A stretch of DNA of 64,000 bases from positions 110,300 to 174,299 of the forward strand of contig NZ_OENE01000015.1 of assembly GCF_900239495.1 (NCBI RefSeq), written 5' to 3'. The notes beneath the pieces are model-generated. The model made no database searches. It worked only from the letters and a program-made list of their open reading frames with translations, and was not told the origin of the DNA. Origin of the DNA: Tenacibaculum finnmarkense genomovar ulcerans (GTDB lineage Bacteria > Bacteroidota > Bacteroidia > Flavobacteriales > Flavobacteriaceae). Of the stretch, positions 7,423 through 14,385 are shown piece by piece. The stretch's first letter is position 1. Every line of letters begins with the position of its first letter. The translations under genes were made by a program, and so were the position numbers.

Positions 7423-7449
7423 AAAAAAGGACGCTTTAAAACGTCCTCT
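7423..7449 (-). terminator. terminator of the HTH gene
   Basis: On the minus strand AGGACG and CGTCCT form a stem over a T/A-rich loop, followed by six T (positions 7447 down to 7423). It lies about 65 bases beyond the HTH stop codon. Confidence 0.65.
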
Positions 7450-7513
7450 TTATTTTTACATCTGTTTAGTTATGAAGCTAAAAAGGAGTGTCTTATTTTG
7501 AAGTAGTAAAGAG

Positions 7514-7810
7514 TTACTTTTTTACTTTTAACATTCTCGCTTCTATTTCGGAACGCTTAAAATAAACACGGTGTGAACCCTCCATCTGGTAGGATTGTAC
7601 AACGTTATTTTTCACGTAGCCGTGCAAAGTACTAAGATTGATTTTTAAAAGTTTTGATACTTCAATACGTGTTAAAAATTCTACTGGTTTAACTGGTTCG
7701 TAAAATTCTTTTAACTCGCTTAATTGTTTAGCAACGCCCTTTGTAATTGCGTTTTGAAGTTCGTCAATAGTAATATTGATAATTGAAACTTGTTGTACTG
7801 GTACTGCCAT
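7514..7810 (-). CDS. HTH excisionase-type DNA-binding protein
   Basis: 98 residues. The C-terminal half (about 43-95) is a MerR/excisionase-like winged helix (HTH_17): EFLTRIEVSKLLKINLSTLHGYVK, then a wing with SHRVYFKRSEIEARM. The N-terminal 40 residues may form a helical dimerisation segment. In Bacteroidota mobile elements such proteins act as excisionase or as regulator of replication and excision genes. It lies between the Rep-like gene and the hairpin-rich region, with its own terminator at 7423-7449. Confidence 0.8.
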   Translation of the reverse strand: MAVPVQQVSIINITIDELQNAITKGVAKQLSELKEFYEPVKPVEFLTRIEVSKLLKINLSTLHGYVKNNVVQSYQMEGSHRVYFKRSEIEARMLKVKK

Positions 7811-7837
7811 AATAAAAAAATTTTGTTTTTAGTTATT

Positions 7838-7929
7838 GGCAAACTATCAGTAAAAAAAAGAATATCGTACATTTGTAGTTCCTAAGTACTTTTGTTCGGT
7901 ATTCTTTTGGCTTTTGCTGATGGTTTGCC
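7838..7929. repeat. 92-bp imperfect inverted repeat in the element
   Basis: Outer arms GGCAAACTATCAG (7838-7850) and CTGATGGTTTGCC (7917-7929) pair with one mismatch. Inner arms 7856-7870 and 7894-7908 pair with two mismatches. It lies just upstream of the HTH gene. It could be a regulatory hairpin or a replication origin. Confidence 0.75.
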
Positions 7930-8179
7930 GTTTTTTTTTGTTCTTAATTTAAATAACTTTTTTACACTTCAAATCTACAGCATTTTTTTTGTTTTACACT
8001 ACTTTTTTACAAATCCATAAGTACTGAAAATCAACACTTTACAAATTTACCATAAAAAAACACCTGTAATACACTTGTTTAAAACGCTTGATAAGGTCGT
8101 TTTTAATCGTTTTAAGCAACTATCTTAAACTTAGTTATACTCATGTATGTTTGTATGATACAAATACTATTTAATACGT

Positions 8180-8206
8180 TTGCTTCGGTATTTTTTACCG
8201 AAGCAA
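8180..8206. repeat. perfect 11-bp stem-loop
   Basis: TTGCTTCGGTA (8180-8190) and TACCGAAGCAA (8196-8206) are exact reverse complements around TTTTT. No T run follows on the minus strand, so it is not an ordinary terminator of the upstream minus-strand gene. Confidence 0.8.
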
Positions 8207-8268
8207 CTACCATGGCATTTTTTAAGCTGGTTTTTTATCCTTTATTTTCGGTATATTTTTACTGGAAT

Positions 8269-8583
8269 TTAAACAAATTCAAATAGTTTACTGACTAAAT
8301 TTTTCGGTATTTCCTGTAATGGAAACTTTACTTTGTCAGTATTATTTTTATCAAAAGCTAACAGATAATTATTCTTATTACTAGATTTAAGTATTTTTTT
8401 AATCATTCTAAAACCGTTTTTTGTTATGATGCCGTATGTTTTGCCATACTGAATAGAAACACCTACAAACTCTTTTAAAACAATTGTTTTGCCTAAATCC
8501 TGCCAACTTAACAAGCCATTTACGATATGTAGATTTACATTTGATTGTGTAAATAACTTTGTTTGCACTTTTACTGATTCCAT
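8269..8583 (-). CDS. small element protein, weakly like an S24/LexA C-terminal domain
   Basis: 104 residues, beta-rich. The pattern QYGKTYGIITKNGFRMIKKILKS followed by NYLLAFDKNN and FPLQEI resembles the C-terminal sheet of S24/LexA-type peptidases, where a strand pair, a Lys-containing segment and a late aspartate/asparagine turn occur. The N-terminal HTH of a repressor is absent and the catalytic Ser is not evident. It lies 46 bases after the integrase stop and may be co-transcribed with it. Treat the family link as tentative. Confidence 0.45.
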   Translation of the reverse strand: MESVKVQTKLFTQSNVNLHIVNGLLSWQDLGKTIVLKEFVGVSIQYGKTYGIITKNGFRMIKKILKSSNKNNYLLAFDKNNTDKVKFPLQEIPKNLVSKLFEFV

Positions 8584-8629
8584 AAGTATTTTTATTTATT
8601 GATTGATTTTGTTGCGGTTGTTCCAGTTC

Positions 8630-10087
8630 CTACTGGTTGGCTACTTTGCTTTTTTCTATTTCGTTAATTGATTCTAATAAATCAATTTGATTGTTTGCTT
8701 TGCCTACTATGGTAAACTTTGTATTTTCTTTTGCTATTTTTCTTTTTTCGTGATAGTCATCTACTTGACTTTTTGAGCGTTCAATATCTTGCAAACCTTT
8801 TGAACCTATATAAGATTTTAACATGCTTTCGGTGGCGTGTCCTGTTACCATCATAATCAAATTAGTATCAATACGTCCGTAGTAATTGGTAGCAAAGGAA
8901 CGTCTGAAAGTCCTGGTAGTAATCAAATTATACTTTACCGTTTCTGTTAATTGGTTTCTTTTTTGCGGTTTGCCGTTTATCAATACCGATACTGTTTTAC
9001 TGCCTTTAATTGTCTCTTTTATTCTTGAAAGTCTGCAAACCTCTTTAATATCTTTGTTTAGTTTAACACCGTTTGCTGGGTAACTTGTTGTAGGTAGTCC
9101 GTATTTATCAATTAGATATTTTATTCGCTTACTGATTGGAATTTGTACGGTTGCGTCTGTTTTTTGCGTTCTGAAAGTCCAATAATTAATACCGTTTATA
9201 TTTTTGCTGTTACTATCGTTTAACTTGTTTAAATCTGAATATCTTAAACCAGTTTCACAACCGAACAAAATGCACTTTTTAGCGTCCTGCAAGTTTACAT
9301 CAGTAATAATAGTATTATCAATTTTATCAATTTCAGCATACGACAAAGTAACTATGATTTTTTCTTTATAAACATCTTTAAATTTATCTAAACAATCAAT
9401 CGTTTTACTTATTTCTACTATGTTTTTTTCATCGTTTTGAAACGCATTAATTACGGAACTTCTAAGACGTTTTAAAACTGCATTTGTATATGATTTAGTG
9501 TATAACATATCTAAGAAACACCAGTTTTTAAACTCGTTAGAAAATGCACGGCTCAAGTCTTTTGTATTGTAGATGGTATTTTTTGCTGTTTGATATTTTA
9601 AAAGAAGTTGTAAAGTAGCTTTGTATTTCTTTTGTTCGTTTAAATTGGTAGCATATTTTGTAAACATACTTTGTACGGCTGTTGCCAGTAGGTTTGCATT
9701 TTCTTTTTCTTTTTCAGTTGCTACTGCTATATTTATTTTTTCGGTTGTATTTAAAATCCTGCTATTTTCAGCAATGCAATTTTTTAGCCAGTCGGCTGTA
9801 ATTGGTAAACCGTTGTTGTAATCAATTATAAACCTATCTAAAACATTTTCTTTTAGTTGTTCAAGTTCTTTTTTATGATTCTTTAAAATAACACTTGTTT
9901 GTTTTAATTCGTGAAGTTTACGATGTTTAAAAACTGGTTTACCGTTTCTAGTAGTTTTGTAAATCCAGTACTCTCTTTTTGACACTATCGGAGTAGCTAC
10001 TCTTATATCAATCTTTGCATTTATAAACCTAATGGAAACTTTGCCAACTGGTTGTGAACTTCTATAAATATAATTTGCGGTTGCCAT
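8630..10087 (-). CDS. tyrosine-type site-specific integrase
   Basis: 485 residues. An N-terminal arm-binding segment (1-100) and a SAM-like core-binding domain (about 135-230) precede the catalytic domain (about 245-435). Catalytic residues visible are Arg282 (CETGLRYSD), Lys309 (RTQKTDA), Arg395, His417 (VTGHATE) and the nucleophile Tyr426 (LKSYIG). Box II, normally HxxR, reads RTFR here, with Arg392 where His is usual. It integrates the element at the tRNA-Arg 3' end and lies next to attR, facing inwards. A -7 box TAGATTTG lies at 10115-10122. Length and architecture fit integrases of Bacteroidota islands. Confidence 0.93.
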   Translation of the reverse strand: MATANYIYRSSQPVGKVSIRFINAKIDIRVATPIVSKREYWIYKTTRNGKPVFKHRKLHELKQTSVILKNHKKELEQLKENVLDRFIIDYNNGLPITADWLKNCIAENSRILNTTEKINIAVATEKEKENANLLATAVQSMFTKYATNLNEQKKYKATLQLLLKYQTAKNTIYNTKDLSRAFSNEFKNWCFLDMLYTKSYTNAVLKRLRSSVINAFQNDEKNIVEISKTIDCLDKFKDVYKEKIIVTLSYAEIDKIDNTIITDVNLQDAKKCILFGCETGLRYSDLNKLNDSNSKNINGINYWTFRTQKTDATVQIPISKRIKYLIDKYGLPTTSYPANGVKLNKDIKEVCRLSRIKETIKGSKTVSVLINGKPQKRNQLTETVKYNLITTRTFRRSFATNYYGRIDTNLIMMVTGHATESMLKSYIGSKGLQDIERSKSQVDDYHEKRKIAKENTKFTIVGKANNQIDLLESINEIEKSKVANQ

Positions 10088-10114
10088 AAAATATTATGTA
10101 ATTTAATTACGTTG

Positions 10115-10122
10115 CAAATCTA
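10115..10122 (-). promoter_or_regulatory. -7 box of the integrase gene
   Basis: The minus strand reads TAGATTTG, matching TAnnTTTG, 27 bases upstream of the integrase ATG. A TGGTACGATT motif shared with the left end lies just upstream at 10142-10151. Confidence 0.5.
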
Positions 10123-10258
10123 AGATAAAAGTATCGTTTTATGGTACGATTAATAACAATTTAATGAAATTGCTTTAAATTCAAGTATATTTTTAACACC
10201 TGCAATCCCCATCAATAAAAGGATTTTAAGATATTATAAAATTTTATATGCTTGTTTT

Positions 10259-10285
10259 GTTTGAATCCTGCCATGGTCACAAAAA
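10259..10285 (+). mobile_element. attR of the tRNA-Arg integrative element
   Basis: Exact 27-base copy of 5078-5104, comprising the 3' part of tRNA-Arg only; no tRNA 5' part precedes it. It marks the right boundary. Confidence 0.9.
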
Positions 10286-10312
10286 CACTAAGATTTATTT
10301 CTTAGTGTTTTT
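10281..10312. terminator. terminator at the right junction (original tRNA-Arg terminator)
   Basis: CACTAAGA and TCTTAGTG form a stem with A-rich left and T-rich right flanks (10281-10312), usable in both directions. It follows attR directly and probably ended the tRNA before insertion; it now serves the minus-strand lipoprotein gene. Confidence 0.7.
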
Positions 10313-10321
10313 TTTTGCTTA

Positions 10322-10798
10322 TTATCTCCCCACGGATACTGTTTTAATAAATATTTTATAAAACCTAGTGTTTTCGGTTAACTCGTACGCCGCTTGTTTA
10401 ACTCGAATTTCTTTATACTCGGTATATTCACAGCAGCCCTTTATTTTTCTTTGTGAATTTACATAGACCTCGCAAATATTTTTATCGGCTATTTGAATCG
10501 TATAATTAACAATTGCTGTTTTCCATCCAATAGAAGTCATTTCAATAATATTATAGTTGTTTTTATCGATAAAACGAAATTCAACAGCTTTTTGAGTACT
10601 ACTATTTAGTATTTTAATATCTTTTGAGTTAAATTCACCTGTGGTAAATAAATTTTCTCCTGTTAATTTATCAACTAATTCAAATTGAAACGGATCTGGC
10701 GGTGTAAAACAATCTATATCTTCACATTCGCTTATAATATTACAAGATTGCATAAAAATTAAAAAAGTAAACGTTAAAATTATACCTATCTTTTTCAT
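10322..10798 (-). CDS. hypothetical lipoprotein (158 residues)
   Basis: 158 residues with a type II signal peptide ending MQSC (lipid Cys at 19). The mature part carries a Cys-rich start (CNIISECEDIDCFTPP) and then a beta-rich domain with the pattern FQFELVDKLTGENLFTTGEF. Further Cys residues near 110 and 122-123 suggest disulfides. It is probably anchored in the periplasm or at the cell surface. I recognise similar unnamed lipoproteins in flavobacteria but no assigned function. It stands alone, just outside the integrated element. Confidence 0.75.
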   Translation of the reverse strand: MKKIGIILTFTFLIFMQSCNIISECEDIDCFTPPDPFQFELVDKLTGENLFTTGEFNSKDIKILNSSTQKAVEFRFIDKNNYNIIEMTSIGWKTAIVNYTIQIADKNICEVYVNSQRKIKGCCEYTEYKEIRVKQAAYELTENTRFYKIFIKTVSVGR

Positions 10799-11120
10799 CG
10801 TATTGTTTTTAGCTGTTTTTACACCAATAAATGTAACCTAATTAAAAAAAAACAATATTTCTATTACTTTATTTTTAAGTTAACAATTAAGCTAAAATAA
10901 ACAGCATAAAAAAGACCCTAAGCTTTCGCTTAAGGCCTTTTCATCTAACCAAACTTAGTATAAAAACTAACTACTACTATTTTAATACTCTTAAAAAATA
11001 TTTATTTAAAATTCTTATTTCAATTATTTACAAATAATATACACTACTATGACACGCTTATTTTTTAAACGTCACATTAAACCAAAAAAAAACTCAAAAT
11101 AAGTTTTTTTTTTGAGTTTT
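10799..11120. other. intergenic region with two terminators
   Basis: Contains the GNRA-loop terminator 10908-10940 and the hairpin 11084-11122. Nothing else is supported. Confidence 0.6.
10908..10940 (-). terminator. intrinsic terminator with GAAA loop
   Basis: On the minus strand a ten-pair stem GGCCTTAAGC/GCTTAGGGTC (two G-T pairs) closes a GAAA tetraloop and runs into six T. It is a second terminator downstream of the clpS operon. Confidence 0.75.
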
Positions 11121-11122
11121 TT
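11084..11122 (-). terminator. terminator overlapping the end of the 90-residue gene
   Basis: AAAAACTCAAAA and TTTTGAGTTTTT arms form an A/T-rich hairpin that starts at the stop codon at 11121-11123. Confidence 0.55.
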
Positions 11123-11393
11123 AATATAAATATTTCCTTAAAAATACCCGGTGAGCAGGTATTGCTTTATCGTAATTTTCAACTAAAACCTCTAGTATTT
11201 CAGGGGTCTTAACCCCTATTTCATTTTTTTCATTATATTTAGAAACATATAAATTATAGATTTCTTTATTTTTTTCAAAAATTAAAAAATGTTGCTCATT
11301 TAATATCGCATAACAAATTTCATTTCCTGAAAAAGCAGCTGATTCATCCTTGATAAAATCAGAAAATTCATAATACCTAAAAATATTTTCCAT
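11121..11393 (-). CDS. hypothetical protein downstream of clpS (90 residues)
   Basis: 90 residues, acidic N-terminus, mixed alpha/beta pattern (ICYAILNEQHFLIFEKNKEIYNLYVSKY), with no signal peptide or membrane segment. It starts one base after clpS ends, so it is translationally coupled with the clpS-prmA-tpiA operon. No family recognised. Its position suggests a cytoplasmic accessory role but gives no specific function. Confidence 0.6.
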   Translation of the reverse strand: MENIFRYYEFSDFIKDESAAFSGNEICYAILNEQHFLIFEKNKEIYNLYVSKYNEKNEIGVKTPEILEVLVENYDKAIPAHRVFLRKYLY

Positions 11394-11394
11394 C

Positions 11395-11670
11395 TTAAAT
11401 TATTTCTGCTGATAAACCTAATTGTAACAATTTAGCACATCTTGGTTCTAAATCTTTATACTCACCTGTTTTAACGGCGCATTTACCTTTGTAATGAACT
11501 AATACAGAACATTGCTCTGCTTGCTCTAATGTATGATCACAAACATCCACCAAGCTATCTATTACAAAATCGAACGAATTTACATCATCATTATGCAAAA
11601 TAATTTCGTGCTTTTTTGTTTCTTGAGTTAAAACGTCTAAATCTTCTTGTATTTTTTCTATCGTACTCAT
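11395..11670 (-). CDS. clpS: ClpS, ATP-dependent Clp protease adaptor
   Basis: 91 residues. The ClpS core is clear: HEIILHNDDVNSFDFVIDSL binds N-degron substrates, followed by EQAEQCSVLVHYKGKCAVKTG, which carries the usual His and the turn before the ClpA/ClpC-binding face. ClpS delivers proteins with bulky N-terminal residues to the ClpAP/ClpCP protease. The stop is immediately followed by the next gene, and the start lies directly after the prmA stop. The prmA-clpS pairing is common in Bacteroidota. Confidence 0.95.
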   Translation of the reverse strand: MSTIEKIQEDLDVLTQETKKHEIILHNDDVNSFDFVIDSLVDVCDHTLEQAEQCSVLVHYKGKCAVKTGEYKDLEPRCAKLLQLGLSAEII

Positions 11671-12510
11671 TTACGCTGTTTTTTGATACTGCAAAGCTAC
11701 CCAATTATTTCTTTTGATTGTTTTTTGTAATGCTAAACCGTATTTTGAAACTTCGGCATCTATAATAGGAATATCTTCGCTATAAAAACCACTTAACAAT
11801 AAAATACCTGATTTATTTAAGCAATTTGTATATATTTCCATATCGCTTAATAAAATATTACGATTGATATTCGCTATAATAACATCGTATTTTTTATCAG
11901 CTAAAAGCGATGAATCTCCTTCAAAAACTGAAATATGCTTGCGCCCATTTCTTTGCACATTTTCTACAGAATTTTCATAACACCAAGCATCAATATCAAT
12001 GGCATCAATAGGATTTGCTCCTTTCATTTCAGCAAAAATTGCTAAAATTCCTGTTCCGCAGCCCATATCTAACACTTTTTTATTGGTTACATCTAAATCA
12101 ATTAAATGCTGTACCATCATATGTGTTGTTTCATGATGCCCTGTTCCAAAACTCATTTTTGGCTCAATAACAATGTCGTATTTTAAATGAGGATTTTCAT
12201 GAAACGGCGCTCTGATACTTACCAAATCATCTACTTGAATCTGATTAAAATTCTTTTCCCATTCGGCATTCCAATTAGTTTGCTCAATTTCTTTATGATC
12301 AAAACGAATAGAAAAATCTTCCGATTTCAAAATAAAAAGATCTTCTAGCATGTTTTCTTTCCAGTCATTTTTCTGGATGTATGCCGTTACACCGTTATCA
12401 AGTTCGACAAAACTCTCAAAACCAACCTCACCTAATTCCGCTATTAAAATTTCAGTTGCCGGATCTTTAGGGCTTACTTCAAAATTATATTCTATATAAA
12501 TATTATCCAT
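11671..12510 (-). CDS. prmA: PrmA, ribosomal protein L11 methyltransferase
   Basis: 279 residues. PrmA trimethylates ribosomal protein L11 using S-adenosylmethionine. The N-terminal substrate-recognition domain (about 1-95) is followed by a class I methyltransferase: PKMSFGTGHHETTHMM (118-132) and motif I LDMGCGTG (147-154), then ANINRNILL with the catalytic NxxR-like loop. Length is typical for Bacteroidota. It lies 19 bases after tpiA and abuts clpS, so tpiA-prmA-clpS form one operon. Confidence 0.95.
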   Translation of the reverse strand: MDNIYIEYNFEVSPKDPATEILIAELGEVGFESFVELDNGVTAYIQKNDWKENMLEDLFILKSEDFSIRFDHKEIEQTNWNAEWEKNFNQIQVDDLVSIRAPFHENPHLKYDIVIEPKMSFGTGHHETTHMMVQHLIDLDVTNKKVLDMGCGTGILAIFAEMKGANPIDAIDIDAWCYENSVENVQRNGRKHISVFEGDSSLLADKKYDVIIANINRNILLSDMEIYTNCLNKSGILLLSGFYSEDIPIIDAEVSKYGLALQKTIKRNNWVALQYQKTA

Positions 12511-12529
12511 TACTATTGTTTATTCTTAA

Positions 12530-13288
12530 TTATATTGCTTTAATAATTGTTACAAAATCAGCTGCTTTTAAAGCCGCACCTCCAATTAATCCTCCGTCTA
12601 CATCTTCTTTTGAAAAAATTTCTGCGGCATTTTCAGGTTTTACACTTCCACCGTATAAAATTGAAACATCGTTTGCAATTGCATCACCATATTGTTTTGC
12701 AATAGTTGCTCTTACAAAAGCGTGCATTTCTTGTGCTTGTTCTGCCGATGCTGTTTCACCAGTTCCTATTGCCCAAACAGGCTCGTAGGCTAAAATAATA
12801 TTCGAAAAATCAGCTTTATTTAAATGAAACAAGCTATTTTTCAATTGATTTTCTACTACTTTAAAATGATTTTCAGCTTTTCTATCTTCTAAAACCTCTC
12901 CGAAACAAAAAATAATTTCTAAATTATTTTCAAGAGCTGCTGATACTTTTTTAGCTAAAATAGCAGCTGTTTCACCAAAATACTCTCTTCGTTCAGAATG
13001 TCCTAAAACAACTAAATTCAATCCTAAAGAAGTTAACATATCGGCAGATATTTCTCCCGTAAAAGCACCGCTTTTAGCAAAATACATATTTTGAGCTGCT
13101 ACTTCAATTTTAGTTTTCTTTGCTTTTTTAACTGCCGTGTTTAAATTTACAAAACTAGGCGCTATAATTACTCTAGTATCATCTGATACCCCTGCTTTTA
13201 TTCCCTTGTTTATTTGCTTGATTAACTTTTTAGTTTCATCAAGGTTTACATTCATTTTCCAGTTACCTGCAACGATCTTTTTTCTCAA
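12530..13288 (-). CDS. tpiA: triosephosphate isomerase
   Basis: 252 residues. It interconverts dihydroxyacetone phosphate and glyceraldehyde 3-phosphate. All catalytic elements are present: Lys11 in GNWKMN, His97 in LGHSERREYFGE, Glu169 in AYEPVWAIGTG, and the phosphate loop YGGSV with GLIGGAAL near the C-terminus. A normal cytoplasmic TIM barrel. It begins 35 bases after the TlpA-like gene and heads the prmA-clpS stretch. Confidence 0.97.
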   Translation of the reverse strand: MRKKIVAGNWKMNVNLDETKKLIKQINKGIKAGVSDDTRVIIAPSFVNLNTAVKKAKKTKIEVAAQNMYFAKSGAFTGEISADMLTSLGLNLVVLGHSERREYFGETAAILAKKVSAALENNLEIIFCFGEVLEDRKAENHFKVVENQLKNSLFHLNKADFSNIILAYEPVWAIGTGETASAEQAQEMHAFVRATIAKQYGDAIANDVSILYGGSVKPENAAEIFSKEDVDGGLIGGAALKAADFVTIIKAI

Positions 13289-13323
13289 AATTACACTCTT
13301 TTATGTTCTTAATTTCTATTTTA

Positions 13324-13815
13324 CTACTCTTGTAATGCAGTTGCCAACCTTGGGTCAAATGGCTCTGTTACATTTCCTAATGAAATAATACCACGCTCAT
13401 TAACAACCATATAACTTGGCACATCTTTAATCCCTAATCCTTTTGCATATCCGCCTTTAAGCGCTGCGGGTAAAAAATAATGATCTCCATCAATATTAAA
13501 AAAACGTGTTATTCCTTTTTTCCACTGTGCTACTGTTTTATCTATTGATAAAAAAACAAAAACAACCTCAGGGTTTTTAGCTTTTAATTCCTTTATTTTT
13601 GGTGTTCCTGACACGCACTCGGCACACCAAGAAGCACATACTTCAAACATTACTTTTTTTCCTTTATATTTTGCCAGGATTTCTTTAAAAGTAATTGCTT
13701 TATCGTTGGTTGTTAAAAATTTCTCTTGTAAAATATTTTCTGAAAAAGCGGCTGGTTTTTCGGTATTACAAGATAAAAGTAATGCAATTACGAATAGGTA
13801 AATAAGTTTTTTCAT
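13324..13815 (-). CDS. TlpA-like thioredoxin-fold lipoprotein, paralog A (CAEC)
   Basis: 163 residues. Type II signal peptide ending LLSC (Cys16), then a TlpA/ResA-type thioredoxin fold with an active site WCAEC at 63-67 and an additional Cys60. The fold continues with VVFVFLSIDKTVAQWKKGI and cis-Pro segment KDVPSYMV. It is predicted to be anchored in the periplasm as a thiol reductase. It is one of three tandem paralogs (13324-14880), each starting with a lipobox and sharing the F(S/T)..L...F(V/L)...(K/R)..(I/V).(F/L)K(E/D)I pattern. Substrate unknown. Confidence 0.85.
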   Translation of the reverse strand: MKKLIYLFVIALLLSCNTEKPAAFSENILQEKFLTTNDKAITFKEILAKYKGKKVMFEVCASWCAECVSGTPKIKELKAKNPEVVFVFLSIDKTVAQWKKGITRFFNIDGDHYFLPAALKGGYAKGLGIKDVPSYMVVNERGIISLGNVTEPFDPRLATALQE

Positions 13816-13850
13816 GAGTTTTTTTTTATTTTTTTTGCGCTAAAAATACG

Positions 13851-14360
13851 TTATTTTTTCACATTTTTAGCCATTAAAATTGCAGAAACTTTTGTTTGAT
13901 TAAAAACAACAATTTTGCCCTGTTCGTCAATTAATAAATAACGAGGAATCCAACTTAACCCTAAAAATTTAGCAAAACTTCCTTCCCATCCTGATTGCAT
14001 AAAATAATGCTGTCCTTTTATATTCAAGCGTTCAACACTTGAATGCCAATCTTCTAGTTTTCTATCTAGAGACAAGTATAAAAAGACCATTTCAGGGTTT
14101 TCTTCTTGTGCTTTTTTAACCGCAGGTAAGTTTTCTAAACAATCTGTACACCAAGAAGCCCAAACATCTATCAATATTTTCTTTCCTTTATTTTTAGCTA
14201 AAATATCTTTAAACGGCACTTCTTCTTTAGTATTTATTGCTACAAAAACATCCGCCAAAGCTTCTTTTGAAAATTCGGTTGGGCTTTGACTCGAACAACT
14301 AAGTAAGGCTAAACTTACGGCAAAAATAACGCCTATTTTTTTTATCATCTTTTTTATCAT
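13851..14360 (-). CDS. TlpA-like thioredoxin-fold lipoprotein, paralog B (CTDC)
   Basis: 169 residues from the ATG at 14360; an in-frame ATG 102 bases further upstream would add a Lys-rich segment overlapping the next gene and spoil the signal peptide, so it is not used. Lipobox LLSC (Cys22). Thioredoxin active site WASWCTDC at 67-74, cis-Pro segment SWIPRYLLIDEQGKI. It is probably a periplasmic disulfide reductase. It shares layout and about the same spacing with the flanking paralogs A and C and is co-transcribed with them. Confidence 0.85.
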   Translation of the reverse strand: MIKKMIKKIGVIFAVSLALLSCSSQSPTEFSKEALADVFVAINTKEEVPFKDILAKNKGKKILIDVWASWCTDCLENLPAVKKAQEENPEMVFLYLSLDRKLEDWHSSVERLNIKGQHYFMQSGWEGSFAKFLGLSWIPRYLLIDEQGKIVVFNQTKVSAILMAKNVKK

Positions 14361-14385
14361 CTTTATTTGTTTTTTAAATGAATTT

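Larger units (their letters stand above)
7811..8268. other. candidate replication origin or control region of the element
   Basis: 458 non-coding bases with the long hairpin 7838-7929, a perfect 11-bp stem-loop at 8180-8206 and an octamer TTCGGTAT at 7895, 8184 and 8247 (a fourth copy at 8303 lies in the next gene). No ORF is supported. The content suits an origin or a regulatory switch; this is inference. Confidence 0.45.
5078..10285. mobile_element. 5.2-kb integrative element in tRNA-Arg
   Basis: The element is delimited by the 27-bp direct repeat 5078-5104 and 10259-10285. It carries, all on the minus strand, a tyrosine integrase next to attR, a LexA/S24-like small protein, a MerR/excisionase-type HTH protein, a replication-type protein and two small unknown proteins. 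Its intergenic region 7811-8268 is rich in hairpins and a TTCGGTAT repeat, as expected of an origin. No capsid, secretion, relaxase or conjugation gene is visible. It is therefore most like an integrated small plasmid or a phage/ICE satellite. Right-hand sequence beyond attR resumes with what looks like the tRNA's original terminator. Confidence 0.85.

Noticed and set aside
5078..10285. Filamentous prophage interpretation of the element
   Set aside because: The Rep-like protein recalls gene II/X proteins, but there is no Zot-like ATPase, no small hydrophobic coat protein and no adsorption protein.
12516..12788. Plus-strand open frame opposite tpiA
   Set aside because: Complement of conserved TIM-barrel codons, including the catalytic region.
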